Assembly: GCF_028640845.1 (NCBI RefSeq)
Contig: NC_080540.1
Location: 230,624,794 to 230,688,793 of the forward strand
Source of the DNA: Ahaetulla prasina
Lineage: Eukaryota; Chordata; Lepidosauria; Squamata; Colubridae
Reading direction: 5' to 3'
DNA: 64,000 bases
A program made the position numbers and the translations under genes. Numbering within the stretch: position 1 is the first letter of the stretch; each line of letters begins with the position of its first letter. The notes beneath the pieces are model-generated. The model did no database searches. It was not told where the DNA came from and was given only the letters and a program-made list of their open reading frames with translations. This document shows positions 1 through 10,639 of this stretch, one piece after another.

Positions 1-57
1 CAACCCATGCTTGGATTCTCCAAGCAGCGCACTGGAGAATAATCCCATTATATTCTA

Positions 58-473
58 AACAGGTAGTTCTTGACTTATGACTGGTTGCCTAGTGACCATT
101 CAAAGTTATAGCAGACTTCCCCAGTGCTACTTATGACCTGGATTCAAAGTTTTGATTGCTCCAGCCCCCTTCCCCCCAGACATGGTTGCATTTTGGGTGT
201 TCACATCTACAGTCATTTGCAGCATCCCACTGTTATATGACCACAATTTATGGTGTTTTTTTCCCAAGAAACTGGCATTTACTTCTGGTTTCTGACAAAA
301 AAAATGCCCATTGCAGACACTGGATTCACTTAATGACCATAATGTTTGCTAACAACCACCAGAAAAAAGTTGTAAAATCAGGAATGGTCACATGGTGACC
401 TACTTAATGATCAGCACATCTTAGGACCATAATTTCATGCTTAGTTGTGGTCATAAATTAAAAACTACATGTA
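58..473. repeat. Inverted-repeat MITE, 'acaggtagtcc' family, diverged
   Basis: The left end 'acaggtagttcttgactta' and the right end 'aaactacatgtaa' are diverged forms of the terminal inverted repeats seen intact at 43190-43210 and 53222-53872. The interior carries the family's runs of 'gttgctaa' and 'cacttaatgaccat' on both strands. It has no coding capacity; the short open frame inside it is accidental. I infer a non-autonomous DNA transposon. Superfamily is not determined, although TA next to the ends of several copies would fit a TA target duplication. Confidence 0.6.
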
Positions 474-531
474 ACACTCTCTGCATTGTATAGAACAGTT
501 ACATCTTTAGGGAGACATATAGTTTAATGGC

Positions 532-670
532 TACCGTGTTTCCCCTAAAATAAGAACCTGTCTTATATTTTTTTGAACCCTTAAATAAGCGCTTGGCATT
601 ATTGCCATGTGCTCAAAAGCCCAATTGGGCTTATTATCAGGGGATGTCTTATTTTGTTGGAAATAGGGTA
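532..670. repeat. Short TIR element, 'ccgtgtttccc' family (139 bp)
   Basis: The element begins 'taccgtgtttcccctaaaat' and ends in 'ttggaaatagggta', an imperfect inverted repeat, with TA at both outer edges. The same terminal sequence bounds the much larger fold-back element at 50810-52600. It looks like a mariner-like MITE with TA target duplication (inference). No coding sequence. Confidence 0.55.
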
Positions 671-1717
671 GCCTCTGATGTTAATTTCATCCTCTGATTC
701 TTCTCTGCCTGGCTGAACTCCCAAAATGGAAGTCTTTGTACAGAATTCTCTGTGCTCTTAACTATTCTTTAGCCAGCACATTCTTACTGTTAATCTTTTA
801 ATATCTGCCTGTCAGTCCAATGCCCTGATAAATGTCCCTATTAATGGAATGAAAATAATGAATTTATACTTAAGCAAGAAACATGTGTTTCAGGAAAGAA
901 TACACTACAAATAATTGCATACAACTTCCATGGATTTTCAAAGATTTAACATTTCCAAAGATAAACCTGCTTCAGAAGTGTTTCTTTCCCCACAAGCTAG
1001 AAGAAAATAAGTCCATTCATTAAGAAATGTTAATATTTGGTTAGGTCTCTCAACACTCATCTGTTCCAGTAATAAGCAGCAATCAGGATGGCTAAACTCA
1101 TATCACCTTTGTTCTCTCAAACGAAAGTCTTATCCCCAGACTAGTAGTGTACAAGGCCTACAGTTTATTCCCTCCAAATAATAAACAGATTAGTATGTAC
1201 AGTACAAGTTTATTAAAACATTGGTGATAGATTAAACATCAAGATCACTTGCCCGAACTAGGAACACCTGGGAAAGCAATCAGTTCCAAAAAGTGATGGT
1301 ACAGAATTTGGCTACAATTCTAAAGCCTTTCAAATCCTGAACATTTGATAAGTAATTCACGATTTCCATGTGAGACTGTTCTGAATACTCTCAAGAATTT
1401 CCCACCATCCAGTCAGAGCTGAAGAAGCTTCTTGGATGAGAAGCAAAATGTCTTCAAAGAAAAACCAGAAAGTCCAGTTGCCTCTTGAAAAAAGCACCGT
1501 TGGGATAACCATGACCTGGATGATTGAGAATCTCCATAGAAAGTGTTCTGAATAGTTTGTAATAAGAAGAGAGATTAACTCTGCCCTCCAAAAGTGGTAG
1601 TTGGGGCATTTCAAAATAACTTGGTCTAATATCTCAGTTTCAGGCTGTCTCCAGGCTTCATTCAAACCTAGCATGGATACAGACTGGAGAGTAAGCCTAT
1701 GATGAGCTTGATCATTT
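671..1717. other. Unassigned AT-rich stretch with one possible old repeat
   Basis: I see no gene. Around 1370-1535 the sequence 'gagctgaagaagcttcttgg' and its surroundings look like a widespread squamate repeat remembered from other loci, but there is no second copy here to prove it. A 166-codon minus-strand frame (1357-1857) runs from this sequence into the adjacent MITE, so it is unlikely to be a gene. Confidence 0.4.
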
Positions 1718-2020
1718 ATTACAATTATCCTCGACTTATAACCACACTTGGGATCAGAATTTCCATTGCTAAACAAGGTGGTTATTGAGTGAGTTGTGCC
1801 TGATTTTACAATCTTTTTTGCCATAGTTGTTAAGCAACACATGTGGTCATTAAGCAAATCTGCTTCCTGGCTTGAATTTGCTTATTAGAAGCCAGTTGAG
1901 AAGGTTGCAATGCAAATGCAAACATGACCCCAAGACACTACAATTGCTCTAGATACATACCGATTGCCAGATGCTCAAATTTTGATTATGTGACCATGGG
2001 TATGTTTTGATGGTTGTAAG

Positions 2021-3134
2021 TAGAGGTAATATTCAGCCGGTTTGGACCAGTCCAGGCAAACCGGTAGCGAAAATTTTGAGTAGTTTGGAGAACCAGCAAA
2101 TACCACCTCTGATTGGCCCCGCCCCTGCCCACCTACTCGCCACTCGCTCTGCCTGCCCAGTCGCCACTCGTCCTGTCCACCCGCTCGCTCCACTCCACCC
2201 TATATATCTTGCCTTTGCCACGCGGCCCAGCTAATCTCCCACCTCACCTCTACACCTCACCTGCTCTGCTCACCAAAGGTAAGCATGCCACCCTTCACCT
2301 CAGGTTGGGGCCCAGGGATGTGCCATTCCCCGGCTCTGGCCTTGCCCTGAAGCCTCTGCCCGCTCGATGGCCACCTCGGCCAGGTCGGGGAACATGCCAT
2401 TCCCCCACTCCAGCCTTGCCCCAGTCCTCCATCCGCATGCCGCCACCCCACTCTGGCCTCAAACTATTGCCCCCTGGACAAAGCAATTTATTCGGCCTGC
2501 AACTTGTCGCACTAGGCCAAAGGGCTGCGGGGGCGCAGGAGGGCCAAAGCGGTTTGGGAATGGACCAGAATCCAGACAGTTCTTCTTACCTGTAAGAAGT
2601 CCCATCCGGAAAGCAGTGCAGTAGAGATCTTGCAGCCGTTTCTTCCGTCCCTTGCCGAGCCTCGGTCACTTGCGGAGATGCTCCATGTGTTTTCCAGATC
2701 GGCAGCTGCTTCTCTCCACTGCTGCTCTTGGAGCAGTGGAGTCCCATGATGGGTCTTAAGAGGAAAGTGGTGGCTCATAGCTGCTAAATTGCACAAGACG
2801 CTCTCCCAGTAGTATGGAGAGAAGCAGCCACTGCCCCAGAGAGCAGAGATGGAAGTGAGCAGGCCCTGAAAGGCTGCTCATTCGAGCCTCAGTTGCATGG
2901 CAGAAGCCGCACATATGCAGAAGCCGTGCACGGAAGCCATGCATGTGTGTGCATGCGTGGAAGCTGTACATGTGTGCACATGAGCAGAAGCCATGCATGC
3001 ATACACATGTGTAGAAGCTGTCCATGCATGCACATGTGCAGAAGCTGTGCATGCACTTACATGTGCAGAAGCCATGTGTGCACGTGTGCACATTTTCTGT
3101 GAACCATGGTGGGATTATTTGAATCCCACCACTG
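2021..3134. mobile_element. Non-autonomous hAT-like element, 1114 bp
   Basis: It is flanked by a perfect 8-bp direct repeat 'gttgtaag', the target-duplication length of hAT transposons. Termini are 'tagaggtaatattcagc' and 'tttgaatcccaccactg', matching the inverted ends of the other copies in this window (11714, 23701, 63102). The subterminal 'accggtagcgaaaattttga' and 'gattggccccgccc' blocks are also shared. No transposase reading frame exists. The interior is GC-rich (2100-2700) followed by a minisatellite (2885-3100). A small palindrome (3106-3133) sits inside the right end. Confidence 0.8.
2885..3100. repeat. Minisatellite of alternating purine-pyrimidine units
   Basis: About seven diverged units of roughly 27-30 bp, each with a 'gcagaagc' core followed by 'catgcatgcatacacatgtg'-like sequence. 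The alternating CA/TG/CG content is the type that can adopt Z-DNA (inference). Translation of either strand gives cysteine-rich frames of 60-110 codons that follow the repeat and are not genes. Confidence 0.7.
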
Positions 3135-3215
3135 GTTGTAAGTGCGAGGACTGGTCATAAGTTACTTTTTTCAGTGACATTGTAACTCTGAACAGTGTGA
3201 CTACAATTGTTTAGT

Positions 3216-4888
3216 CATTTACTTTTTTTTCCAATATGTGTCTGTCTGTAAGGCTAGTTACCCCACCACTTCAATTTTTTAAGCCAATATTTCTACTGGC
3301 AGAATTATATTTGAGCCTCAATTGAAATACACTCAGGTTCTAGCTGGAGAACTTAACGTATGTTTCCATTTCCTGAAAATAAGCAATATTTATCATCTGG
3401 AGTAAAATATGCTTCTTTAGACAAAAACATTTTAAGAAGCTTATCAGAAAAATTTAGCATGAATGACTACTCTAACAGAAAGATGATACCGCAATTGAAC
3501 TTTGGTTTTGTATTATCTTTATTTATATTTATGTAAATTATATTTATCCTTATTCAAATTATGCCACAACTCAACACAGAAAAGAAATTGAAAGAGAGTA
3601 TAGATGCCTTTGCACAAAATTGGCAGCATCTCTGAAATAACTTAAAATTTAAATGATGAAATAAAATCTGTAACAAAGCACATTATTTGGCATTATGATA
3701 TAGATATATAGATAATTATTATGGTCACAGACCAGCATTATGGTATTGAGTCTTATTTCCTTACAGAGAAAATTATCTTAATGTTTAACAAGATCAATTA
3801 TTGCTTTAACAAAAATATTTTTTTAGAAGAATATGGTACAAAAACACAAATTCTCCTGCTGTGTTAAACTGCTAGTCAAAATCACATCTGTATTAATTTC
3901 AAACTATACCAGAATGCAAATAAATTTCCAACAGGGTTATTTTAACTATAAATAACAAGAACAGAAGTATATGGAAGAATTATATAATAGTATGAGTGAA
4001 AATTCAATAAAGTTATAATAATTTTAAAAAGAGTTTTAAAAAGTTAAGAGATAAGCAAAAATAGGTAAATGCTACAGTTTAAATATGACTAAGCTATAAA
4101 ATTTACCCAGGTATATTAAAACTTAGCTAAACAAATAAGTATGAAGCAGAAGATAGTATTTAACTAAGGCAGACTTTGTAATCAGGCAGACTTCTTCAAA
4201 CAATGGGAAAAATAGTGAGGGAGGATATACTACATTGGGACCGGCAACAATGCTGTTGTTTGGGCATAGAGGAAGGCAGAACTAAGACCTACATTGGCAA
4301 CCACCATCAGTTTCCATTGTCTGAAACCTGGAGCAATCAAAATATTATTTGTTTCATCAAACAAATATGGTCAAATCAAGCAGTTTGGCAGAACTTCCAA
4401 AACCCAGTGATTTGTTCTGGGCTTGAAATATTTCCAATTCATGCATAGCAAAGAGCTGGTGTAGATTTTTGTTTTAAAAAACTCTAGAATTCAAGAAATA
4501 AAGCCCAAGCTCTTTCAGCCCTACCTGCCTACCCACCTACGTTGTTTGTTGTTAATGATGCTAAAATTCAAGAAGATTCCTATATAAAACTACTTTGAAT
4601 TGATGGCAAAATGAGCATAAAGAAGGATGGGGTTTTTTAAAAGCCCAACTGAAATTCTAATCTGTAGTAGTAAATACAATGATTAGGACTTGCCTTTCTA
4701 TTTCTTCACAGAACATATTAATGGATATTAAGCTTCCAGTAGAATTAATCACATGGTCTACTAAAGAAATACATTGGAGAAAAAAGAGAGGCTAAGATTT
4801 TAATCTCAAGCTTGCCTTCTCCAATGATGGCAATGCATGCCCTCTGCAACCCTTAGAAGCTGATTAAATGTTTTTAAAAGTTCTAGGC
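3216..4888. other. AT-rich stretch without recognisable features
   Basis: No coding region, RNA gene or clear repeat was recognised. The 81-codon frame at 4203-4448 has no family signature. The 3' part (4560-4880) is ordinary AT-rich sequence leading into the next element. Confidence 0.5.
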
Positions 4889-5521
4889 CAGTGATGGCTA
4901 ACCTTTTTGCCATTGCGTGCCAGGATGGGGGGGAAGATTTGCGCAGGCCCACAACCATAATTCTATGCCCCCCCGCCCTGCGGACGCAACCCCCCTCCCC
5001 CCTGCTTCTGGCATGTGATGGCCCGGTAGCCACGTTTTTCTTTCTCACCTGGCTCCAGGTCCTCTCTATGCATCTGGGGAGGGTGAAAACAGCCTTCCCC
5101 ACCCTCTCGGAGGCCCTCCGTAAGCCCAAAATGGCCCATTTCCCAACTTCCGGTTGGATGTTTTTTGCTGTCCCCAACCTCCAGAGCCGCTCTAGGAGTC
5201 TCTGGAGGCTGGGGACAGCAAAAAAGTCACTTCCTGTCCAACTGGAAGTTGGGAAATGGGCTGTTTGGGGCCTCCAGAAGGCCTAGGGAAAGCTGTTTTT
5301 GCCCTCCCTAGATGCATAGAGAGAATCTGGAGGCAGGTGAGAAAGAAAATTGGGCCTTCCCCACCCCCCGCAGGGCCCCCAGAGGCAGGAAACAGCCTGT
5401 TTCCCTACTTCTGGTGGGCCCAGAAGGTCCGAAAATCAGCTGGCTGGCATGTGCATGCGTGCCCACTGATATAGCTACACGTGCCACCTGTGGCACGTGT
5501 GCCATAGGTTCGCCATCACGG
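4889..5521. mobile_element. hAT-like MITE 'cagtgatggc' with internal hairpin
   Basis: The left end 'cagtgatggctaacc' and the right end 'ggttcgccatcacgg' are inverted. 'ttctaggc' precedes the element, and 'gtctaggc' occurs six bases beyond its apparent end, a probable displaced 8-bp target duplication. Within, 5115-5190 ('cccatttcccaacttccgg', 'ctgtccccaacctccaga') pairs with 5195-5275 in inverted order, giving a long stem centred near 5192. No open frame has family similarity; frames here are mirror images caused by the hairpin. Confidence 0.65.
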
Positions 5522-5967
5522 AGCCAGGTCTAGGCGCTCAGATTAGTTCTGAATGTAGGAAAACATCCGGATGCTTCTTGAATAATGCAACACCTGTGGG
5601 GTACCATGCAGAAGAGATCCCCACTATTTTTATCTGAACCGTTTACTTGAATAATTTCAAATACTTCAACTAGCAGTTGTTTATAAATAGTAACAGGATG
5701 TTATTATCTACGAGGCATTCTTCACTATAGAAAGGGCATTGGTCCTACCTGATACGCTCCTTCTCGGTGTGCTAAGAGAGAATCCAGGAATGGGTGTTGA
5801 CTCTGCTTCTCTGCCTGGAGACTGAGCTTGTCATCTTTTTGGTGACACCTCCCTTGCCTGGTAACCTCCCAGTTTCGGCAAAGACATAGCGAGTGACTAG
5901 GCTTGTGACCTATGAAAACATTAGCCCCTCCTGGACTGTGGTCCAGATATTTGTCAGAGTGGGGCTG

Positions 5968-6060
5968 AATTCTCTCTTAGCACACTGAGGAGCGTATCAG
6001 GTAGAACCAATGCCCCTTCTCCAGTGTGCTGAGGTAGAAAATCCAGGAATGGGACCTACC
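5968..6060. repeat. Internal complementary region of DIRS copy 1
   Basis: 'cttagcacactgaggagcg' with 'tatcaggtagaaccaatgcc' is the inverted copy of 5746-5785. The following 'agtgtgctgaggtagaaaat' with 'ccaggaatggg' is a direct copy of 5766-5800. Such a segment, complementary to the outer ends, is the diagnostic template feature of DIRS replication through a circle. It lies at the 3' side of the minus-strand element, its usual place. Confidence 0.6.
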
Positions 6061-6546
6061 AAAGCCGGTTTGTCCAATGGATGGGAAGCAGTCTGGTCCT
6101 AAGTCCCCTGTTCAGTGTGGACCCTCTGGAGGACTCACCTGCTAAATGCCGCTTCAGCCAAAGCAAAGGCATCCAGATTGTAATTCTGATGAAAGGGGAT
6201 GGAGAGGACGATGTCACTGCTCGACAGACCTCCTCTATAGAGGCCTGTGTTGCCCACGCCGCTATCATGACCACGCTCCTGGTGAAATGGGCTGTTACCA
6301 GCTGAGTTCATAGGCCTTGGCAATGTACGCCTGAATCCATCATCCCACAGTAGATGGAGTGACCCTGTTGTCCAGCATAGAGGGCTGGAAGGAAATGAAC
6401 AGGGACTCTATTCTCCTGAGGAAGGAAATCCTCTTAATATATATGTGGAGGGCCCTCCTAATGTCCAAGGTGTGCCATCTCTTCTCCAGGATATGTTTTG
6501 GCCCTGGGCAGAAGTCAGGCAGAATCAGTTCCTGGGCGCTATGGAA

Positions 6547-6924
6547 TCAGAAATAAACCTTGGGGACAAAATAGGGGTCCAACCACAGGACCACCCTGTC
6601 AGGGTGGAAGATAAAGAGGTCCTTCCTCACAGAGAGGGCTGCCAGTTCTGAAATCTGTCTAGCTGATGTAGTGGCTACCAGGAAGGACACCTTGCAGGTT
6701 AGGAAGTGCAGTGTGACTGATCTCAGCGCTTTCCAAGTCGCATCATATATCCTGTTGGTGGAAGGCCTCCTGGAGGCCTGTATAGTCTGAATCATCCTGG
6801 AGGAGTAATTGTCCCAGCTCAGAAGTCTCCATTCAAATGCCAGGCAGTCAGTTGGAGCCATTGAGGGTCTGTGTAGACCAAGGCCCCCTGATTGAGGGAG
6901 ATTTTGTTTGGTGGTATCCGCCAT
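6547..6924 (-). pseudogene. DIRS tyrosine recombinase fragment, catalytic Arg lost
   Basis: The minus-strand frame contains 'ASRRPSTNRIYDATWKAL', a typical start of the recombinase core in DIRS elements, then 'LVATTSARQISELAALSVRK', the box that normally carries the first catalytic arginine. Family members usually have Arg directly before I-S-E-L; here that residue is Gln (codon at 6655-6657), compatible with CpG decay of an Arg codon. The frame ends soon after 'DRVVLWLDPYFVPK', so the C-terminal His-x-x-Arg and Tyr boxes are absent. It is a non-functional remnant with an internal deletion. Confidence 0.65.
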
Positions 6925-7129
6925 GGTCTGGCCACCAACAGGTTGACAAGGTCAGCAAACCATGGCATTCTGTGCCAGTGGGGGGCACTGGACTTCTCCG
7001 CCAACACCTTCCAAATCACCCTTGGGATGAGGGGAAGAGGAGGAAAGGCGTATAGGAGGGCCAAGGACTGTGGAGGACATTGACCCCCTCTGCACCCAGT
7101 GCCGCAAACCTGGCAAAGAACCTGGGTAG

Positions 7130-7496
7130 CTATCTGTTGTCCAGAGTAGCGAACAGGCCCACGACCAGAAGGCTGAAGTGACCCATCAGCTCTTCAAATA
7201 ATGTCGGATGCAGGCGAATAGCTGTCTCCATGAGGCCTCTTTTGGTTGTGTCTTTCGACATGGGACAACCTATAAAGAATCTCGGGAGTGTGGAAAGAAA
7301 TTCGAGTGCAAAGCCAAACCTCACTATATTGAGGACCCAAGAGTCCATTCTTGTAACCATTGGTAGGCAAAGAGGCCCAGCTGGTCGCCAATGGGGGGGG
7401 GTCAGACTTGCAGTCACATGGATCAACGAAAGGGATGACTTCCTGAGCCACAAAATGGCTGCTTGCCCTGGAACAGTTGTCGGTTCTGAAATCCAT
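7130..7496 (-). pseudogene. DIRS pol N-terminal fragment
   Basis: The minus-strand segment reads 'MDSWVLNIVRFGFALEFLST' followed by 'LPRFFIGCP'. It matches the equivalent region of DIRS copy 2 near 17990-17880 ('MDAWVQEAVRLG' type, in broken frame). This is the region just before the reverse transcriptase fingers. The catalytic part does not follow: the sequence after 7130 jumps to the RNase H/recombinase linker, so an internal deletion is inferred. Confidence 0.5.
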
Positions 7497-7502
7497 ACCT
7501 GT

Positions 7503-7955
7503 TCAGCTATCTGTCCTTCCTGCTAAGGTAAGGTCTCTGGACCTGATTGGAATTGAGTCCTGTGTCCATGAGCCAAAAGGGCTGTCTCCAAAAACAGGGT
7601 GAGGGCCGACGCTTGACTCGTCTGTACAGGGAAGGCAGGGCCTTGCTCCTGTCCTTGGTCTCGACCAAGATGTTGTCCAGAGCCTCCTCAAACAACTTGC
7701 TGCCCTGGAAGGGAGCCAAGGCCAGCTTCCACTTGCTTCTTGTTCAGCCTGCCAATATCGAAGCCATAGCAGGTGGTGGGCTGTCATTGAGGAAGCGATG
7801 GATCTAGAGGTAAACTTTGCTGCATTCAGGGTGGCATTGACTGAGAATTCACTGGCAGCCACCAATTTATTAATGTTCTGATGGGATCTTACATCCTGAG
7901 GGGGAATTCTCGCTTGCATCTGGCAAAGCCAGAGCATCTTGCTTCCATCTGGCAA
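7503..7955 (-). pseudogene. DIRS gag C-terminal fragment
   Basis: The minus frame contains 'QDVRSHQNINKLVAASEFSV' and continues 'NATLNAAKFTSRSIASS'. This is collinear with copy 2 at 18542-18400 ('ADVRSHQDLNKLSAAMEFSA', 'DATLNAARFASKAIAST'). The two copies share residue order but differ at many positions, so they are old or from different subfamilies. A frameshift near 7720 moves the downstream part into another frame (7507-7719). The function in intact elements is particle or nucleic-acid-binding protein (family inference). Confidence 0.6.
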
Positions 7956-8400
7956 AGCCAGTGTGACCAGACTGATCCGGATAGTGACTGAATCCGCTCC
8001 ACTGCGACGTGGGACGGTGCCAGGGGCCTCGGCTCGTTAGCTTGAGCCAGCTCGGAGTCAAGCCATTAAATTAAAGCATGGGAATGGAAAATCAGCTGTC
8101 AGATTTAGCTGGTACGGTAGCTAACCAGCGGACCAGAAAGTCGCCCGGATTGCTTTCTTGCAATCTTTAAGGAATTTCCACTATTTTTCTCACAGTTTGT
8201 TGAAGAGAATCCAGAAATTAAAGGTGAAGCAGTTGCTTCTCTATGACTCTACTGGCTGAAGACTGAGCCAAAACTGGGAGGTCACCAGGCAAGGGAGGCA
8301 TTACCAAAAAGATGACAGGCTCAGTTTTCAGGCAGAGAGGCAGAGTTAACACCCGCTCCTGGATTCTCTACCTCAGCACACTAGAGAGGGAGGAGCAGTG

Positions 8401-9859
8401 ACTAGGAATTAGAAAACTGGAGAAGCACCAGTAAATGTAGGGCAGAGTTATAAATTTATTATGATGAGATCATCAGTAGTTTAACTTTCCACTCAATATC
8501 ACTACTTTGATATATAAAAGCAGTGTGTGCCACTAATCTATGGGAATTACTTTCATGGGATATGAAATTAAAACTATATGATTCATTGTTTTCTATTATA
8601 CAAAATGTGCAGATAGCAGAAGCTTATGAATCATACCCACTAATATTAAAAGTTGTCTTATAATTTCTCTGACTCTGGTAAGCTCTTAAGGGATCTACAC
8701 CAAAGTAATTTGAGATAAACTCTTTATTTCTATAATCAATTTCCACAACATCAATTTTGATTGATGTTGGTAATTATTTTATCATTATATTTTTCCAGTT
8801 AGATCTATGTAAAATTATAATCGTACCTTCCAAGGAAGATATGTATGGCAAGAAGGTATCTTCTAGAACACATTTGACAGCAAACTGCACTCCTTACTAG
8901 CACTGATAATGTTACCTAGTTTGGGTGATGAAATGTCTGCAAGAAAACAAGCAAACTCATATCAAGCCTGAGCTACAAAGGTTCTCCTTTATTAATATCT
9001 TTATTACAATTTATGCTAAATCTACCTTTGATATCTCGACTCAATTTAAATAAGGCTGGCTTCTCTGCTCCTCTCTTTTTATTATTTGTCCCAGAGAAAA
9101 AAAGAACCTTCTTACTATCTATTAATCATTTTGACCCCACATAACTTAAGAGACATGTTCCTTGTATCTATATAATACACAATGCCAAAGTAACACAAAT
9201 TGTTTGCTTGATTAAACCTCAACAGGTGTTGACATAAGATAGGTAAAAAAAAAAATGCTATCATCTGCCTGCAGGGATGTCATGCCCCAAGGAATAAATC
9301 CTATCTTCTAATAATTATAACCATGCCAGCAACATTACAAATCCTGTTCAAGTTTAGCTTCCTATAATAAATATGAGACAGATATAAATAACATAAAGCA
9401 TTTATTCAGTAACTATATTCTATTCCACTATGAATTGTTTAATTTCATTAGGAAAAAAAATCCTAATACTTCATGCTATGGCTTGAAGATTAGAGAGTGA
9501 CTACAGCTCTGTAGACTGTGAATGTGTTTACTTATTTTGTTAGCTTTGTGAAACTGTTTTTTAAAGACATGTACATTCTTACATTTCCTGCTCCCCCATA
9601 CATACTTTTGTAGCCTGAAAATTACTTATCAGTAATCAAGAGAAAAATCTATTTAGCAGCCAAGATTGCAAATATCAAGGCAGATTAAACTTTAAAATTA
9701 ATAGTCAAATTCTTTTTTCTCTTGTGCACTGACTGCTTACTTTGCTAGATATGCCCTCATTTTTAATATTGTAATTAATATTATAAAATAATATTAATTA
9801 TTTTATAAAAAGGCAGGATAAAATATTTTCCCTAAAAGAGAAATAAAAATCTTAAGGGA
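8401..9859. other. AT-rich stretch, one short repeat fragment
   Basis: No gene seen. 8905-8960 ('gttacctagtttgggtgatg', 'aaatgtctgcaagaaaacaa') is the same sequence as one arm of the fold-back at 61195-61345. The remainder is AT-rich without recognisable coding or RNA features. Confidence 0.45.
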
Positions 9860-10330
9860 GACAGAAACTCAGAGACCCAGCTCCCGCCCTGACTGGGCCA
9901 GTGTTTATACAAAATAAAAGACCTTCAGCTTCAGGGTGATGGGATTAAGACATGACCCTCCAGGACATAATAGGATTATTTAGCTGCTGCATACTACATT
10001 GCACAATCTCCTAAAGACATTGCATCATCCAGCACACTTCAACCAAACTTGGCTCAGACAAATATGAACCCACATGGCTCCATGGGAGTTTGACAACAAT
10101 CAATAGAATAAATGTTCTTGCACAGGAACAGGAAGTTCACGTGCAAAGCCCAAGAGAAGGATAAAAAACCCTCAGTCTCAACTCCATGTGGTCAGCTACC
10201 CAGAATCTCATGTGATTGGTGATTTTGTTTCATCATTAAATGATCCAATCAGCCTCCATGTTTCCAGTGTCTTTCTTCTGGCTTGGAACTGAACCAGATG
10301 GATATTTCTCCCAACAAACAGTTAGGGAGA
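9860..10330. repeat. Possible degraded LTR
   Basis: This block is less AT-rich than its surroundings and contains 'gagaaggataaaaaaccctc' (a TATA-like run) and 'gtgattggtgattttgtttc'. The layout resembles a promoter-bearing LTR, but I found no matching partner or clear TG/CA ends with a target duplication. It could equally be unique sequence. Confidence 0.2.
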
Positions 10331-10395
10331 AAAGATTTGCTTTTAGCATATGATTTGGAAAACATGCAGTTAGTATACAAGATCAATTTAAGGAA

Positions 10396-10625
10396 GGAGA
10401 GAGTAGGAGGTAGGAAAGAGGAGAAGAGGAAGGAAGAGGGGTAGAAGAGGGAGAAGGAAGGTGTAGGGTGGAGGGAGGAGAGGATGTAGATAAGAGAAGG
10501 AGAGGAAGGTCTGGAAAGTAGAAGAAGGTAGAAGAGGGAAGAGTGTTAAAAAGGGGGGGGTGACTGGGCAAGCCCAACTAATTGTATATAACTGTACATT
10601 GGATGAGCTGTTTGATATGATTGTA
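10396..10625. mobile_element. Retroposed fragment with 17-bp target duplication
   Basis: 'aagatcaatttaaggaa' occurs at 10379-10395 and again at 10626-10642, immediately flanking a 230-bp insert. The insert is a strongly purine-biased tract (10396-10560, ggaaggagag type) followed by 'tgactgggcaagcccaacta' and an AT-rich end. The long direct repeat is typical of L1-mediated insertion. A purine-rich block also occurs in the L1 3'UTR at 43050-43120, so this may be a truncated L1 3' end (inference). Minus-strand Pro/Ser/Leu-rich frames across it are artefacts. Confidence 0.55.
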
Positions 10626-10639
10626 AAGATCAATTTAAG

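Larger units (their letters stand above)
1718..3215. repeat. Inverted-repeat MITE split by a hAT-like element
   Basis: The left part (1718-2020) starts 'attatcctcgacttataacc' and shows the family's 'gttgttaagca' and 'gtgaccatggg' segments. The right part resumes at 3135 with 'gttgtaagtgcgaggactgg' and 'ttcagtgacattgtaac', exactly where the first part stopped. The 8-bp sequence 'gttgtaag' is present at 2013-2020 and again at 3135-3142, so the 1.1 kb between is a later insertion. Confidence 0.75.
5741..8400 (-). mobile_element. Degenerate DIRS-like YR retrotransposon (copy 1)
   Basis: The ends are inverted, not direct, repeats: 5750-5940 (including 'gatgacaagctcagtctcc' on the minus strand) reappears inverted at 8265-8375. 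A third block at 5968-6060 repeats the outermost sequence in opposite and direct orientation, as expected for the internal complementary region of DIRS elements. On the minus strand the order is gag remnant (about 7955-7500), the start of a pol region (7450-7130), an RNase H/linker remnant (7064-6820) and a tyrosine-recombinase remnant (6790-6547). The reverse transcriptase core is largely missing and many stops are present. At about 2.7 kb it is roughly half the length expected of a complete element. Confidence 0.7.

Noticed and set aside
2756..3093. Cysteine-rich minus-strand frames that look toxin-like
   Set aside because: The Cys spacing follows the 27-30 bp minisatellite unit, there is no signal peptide or intron structure, and the frames lie inside a transposon.
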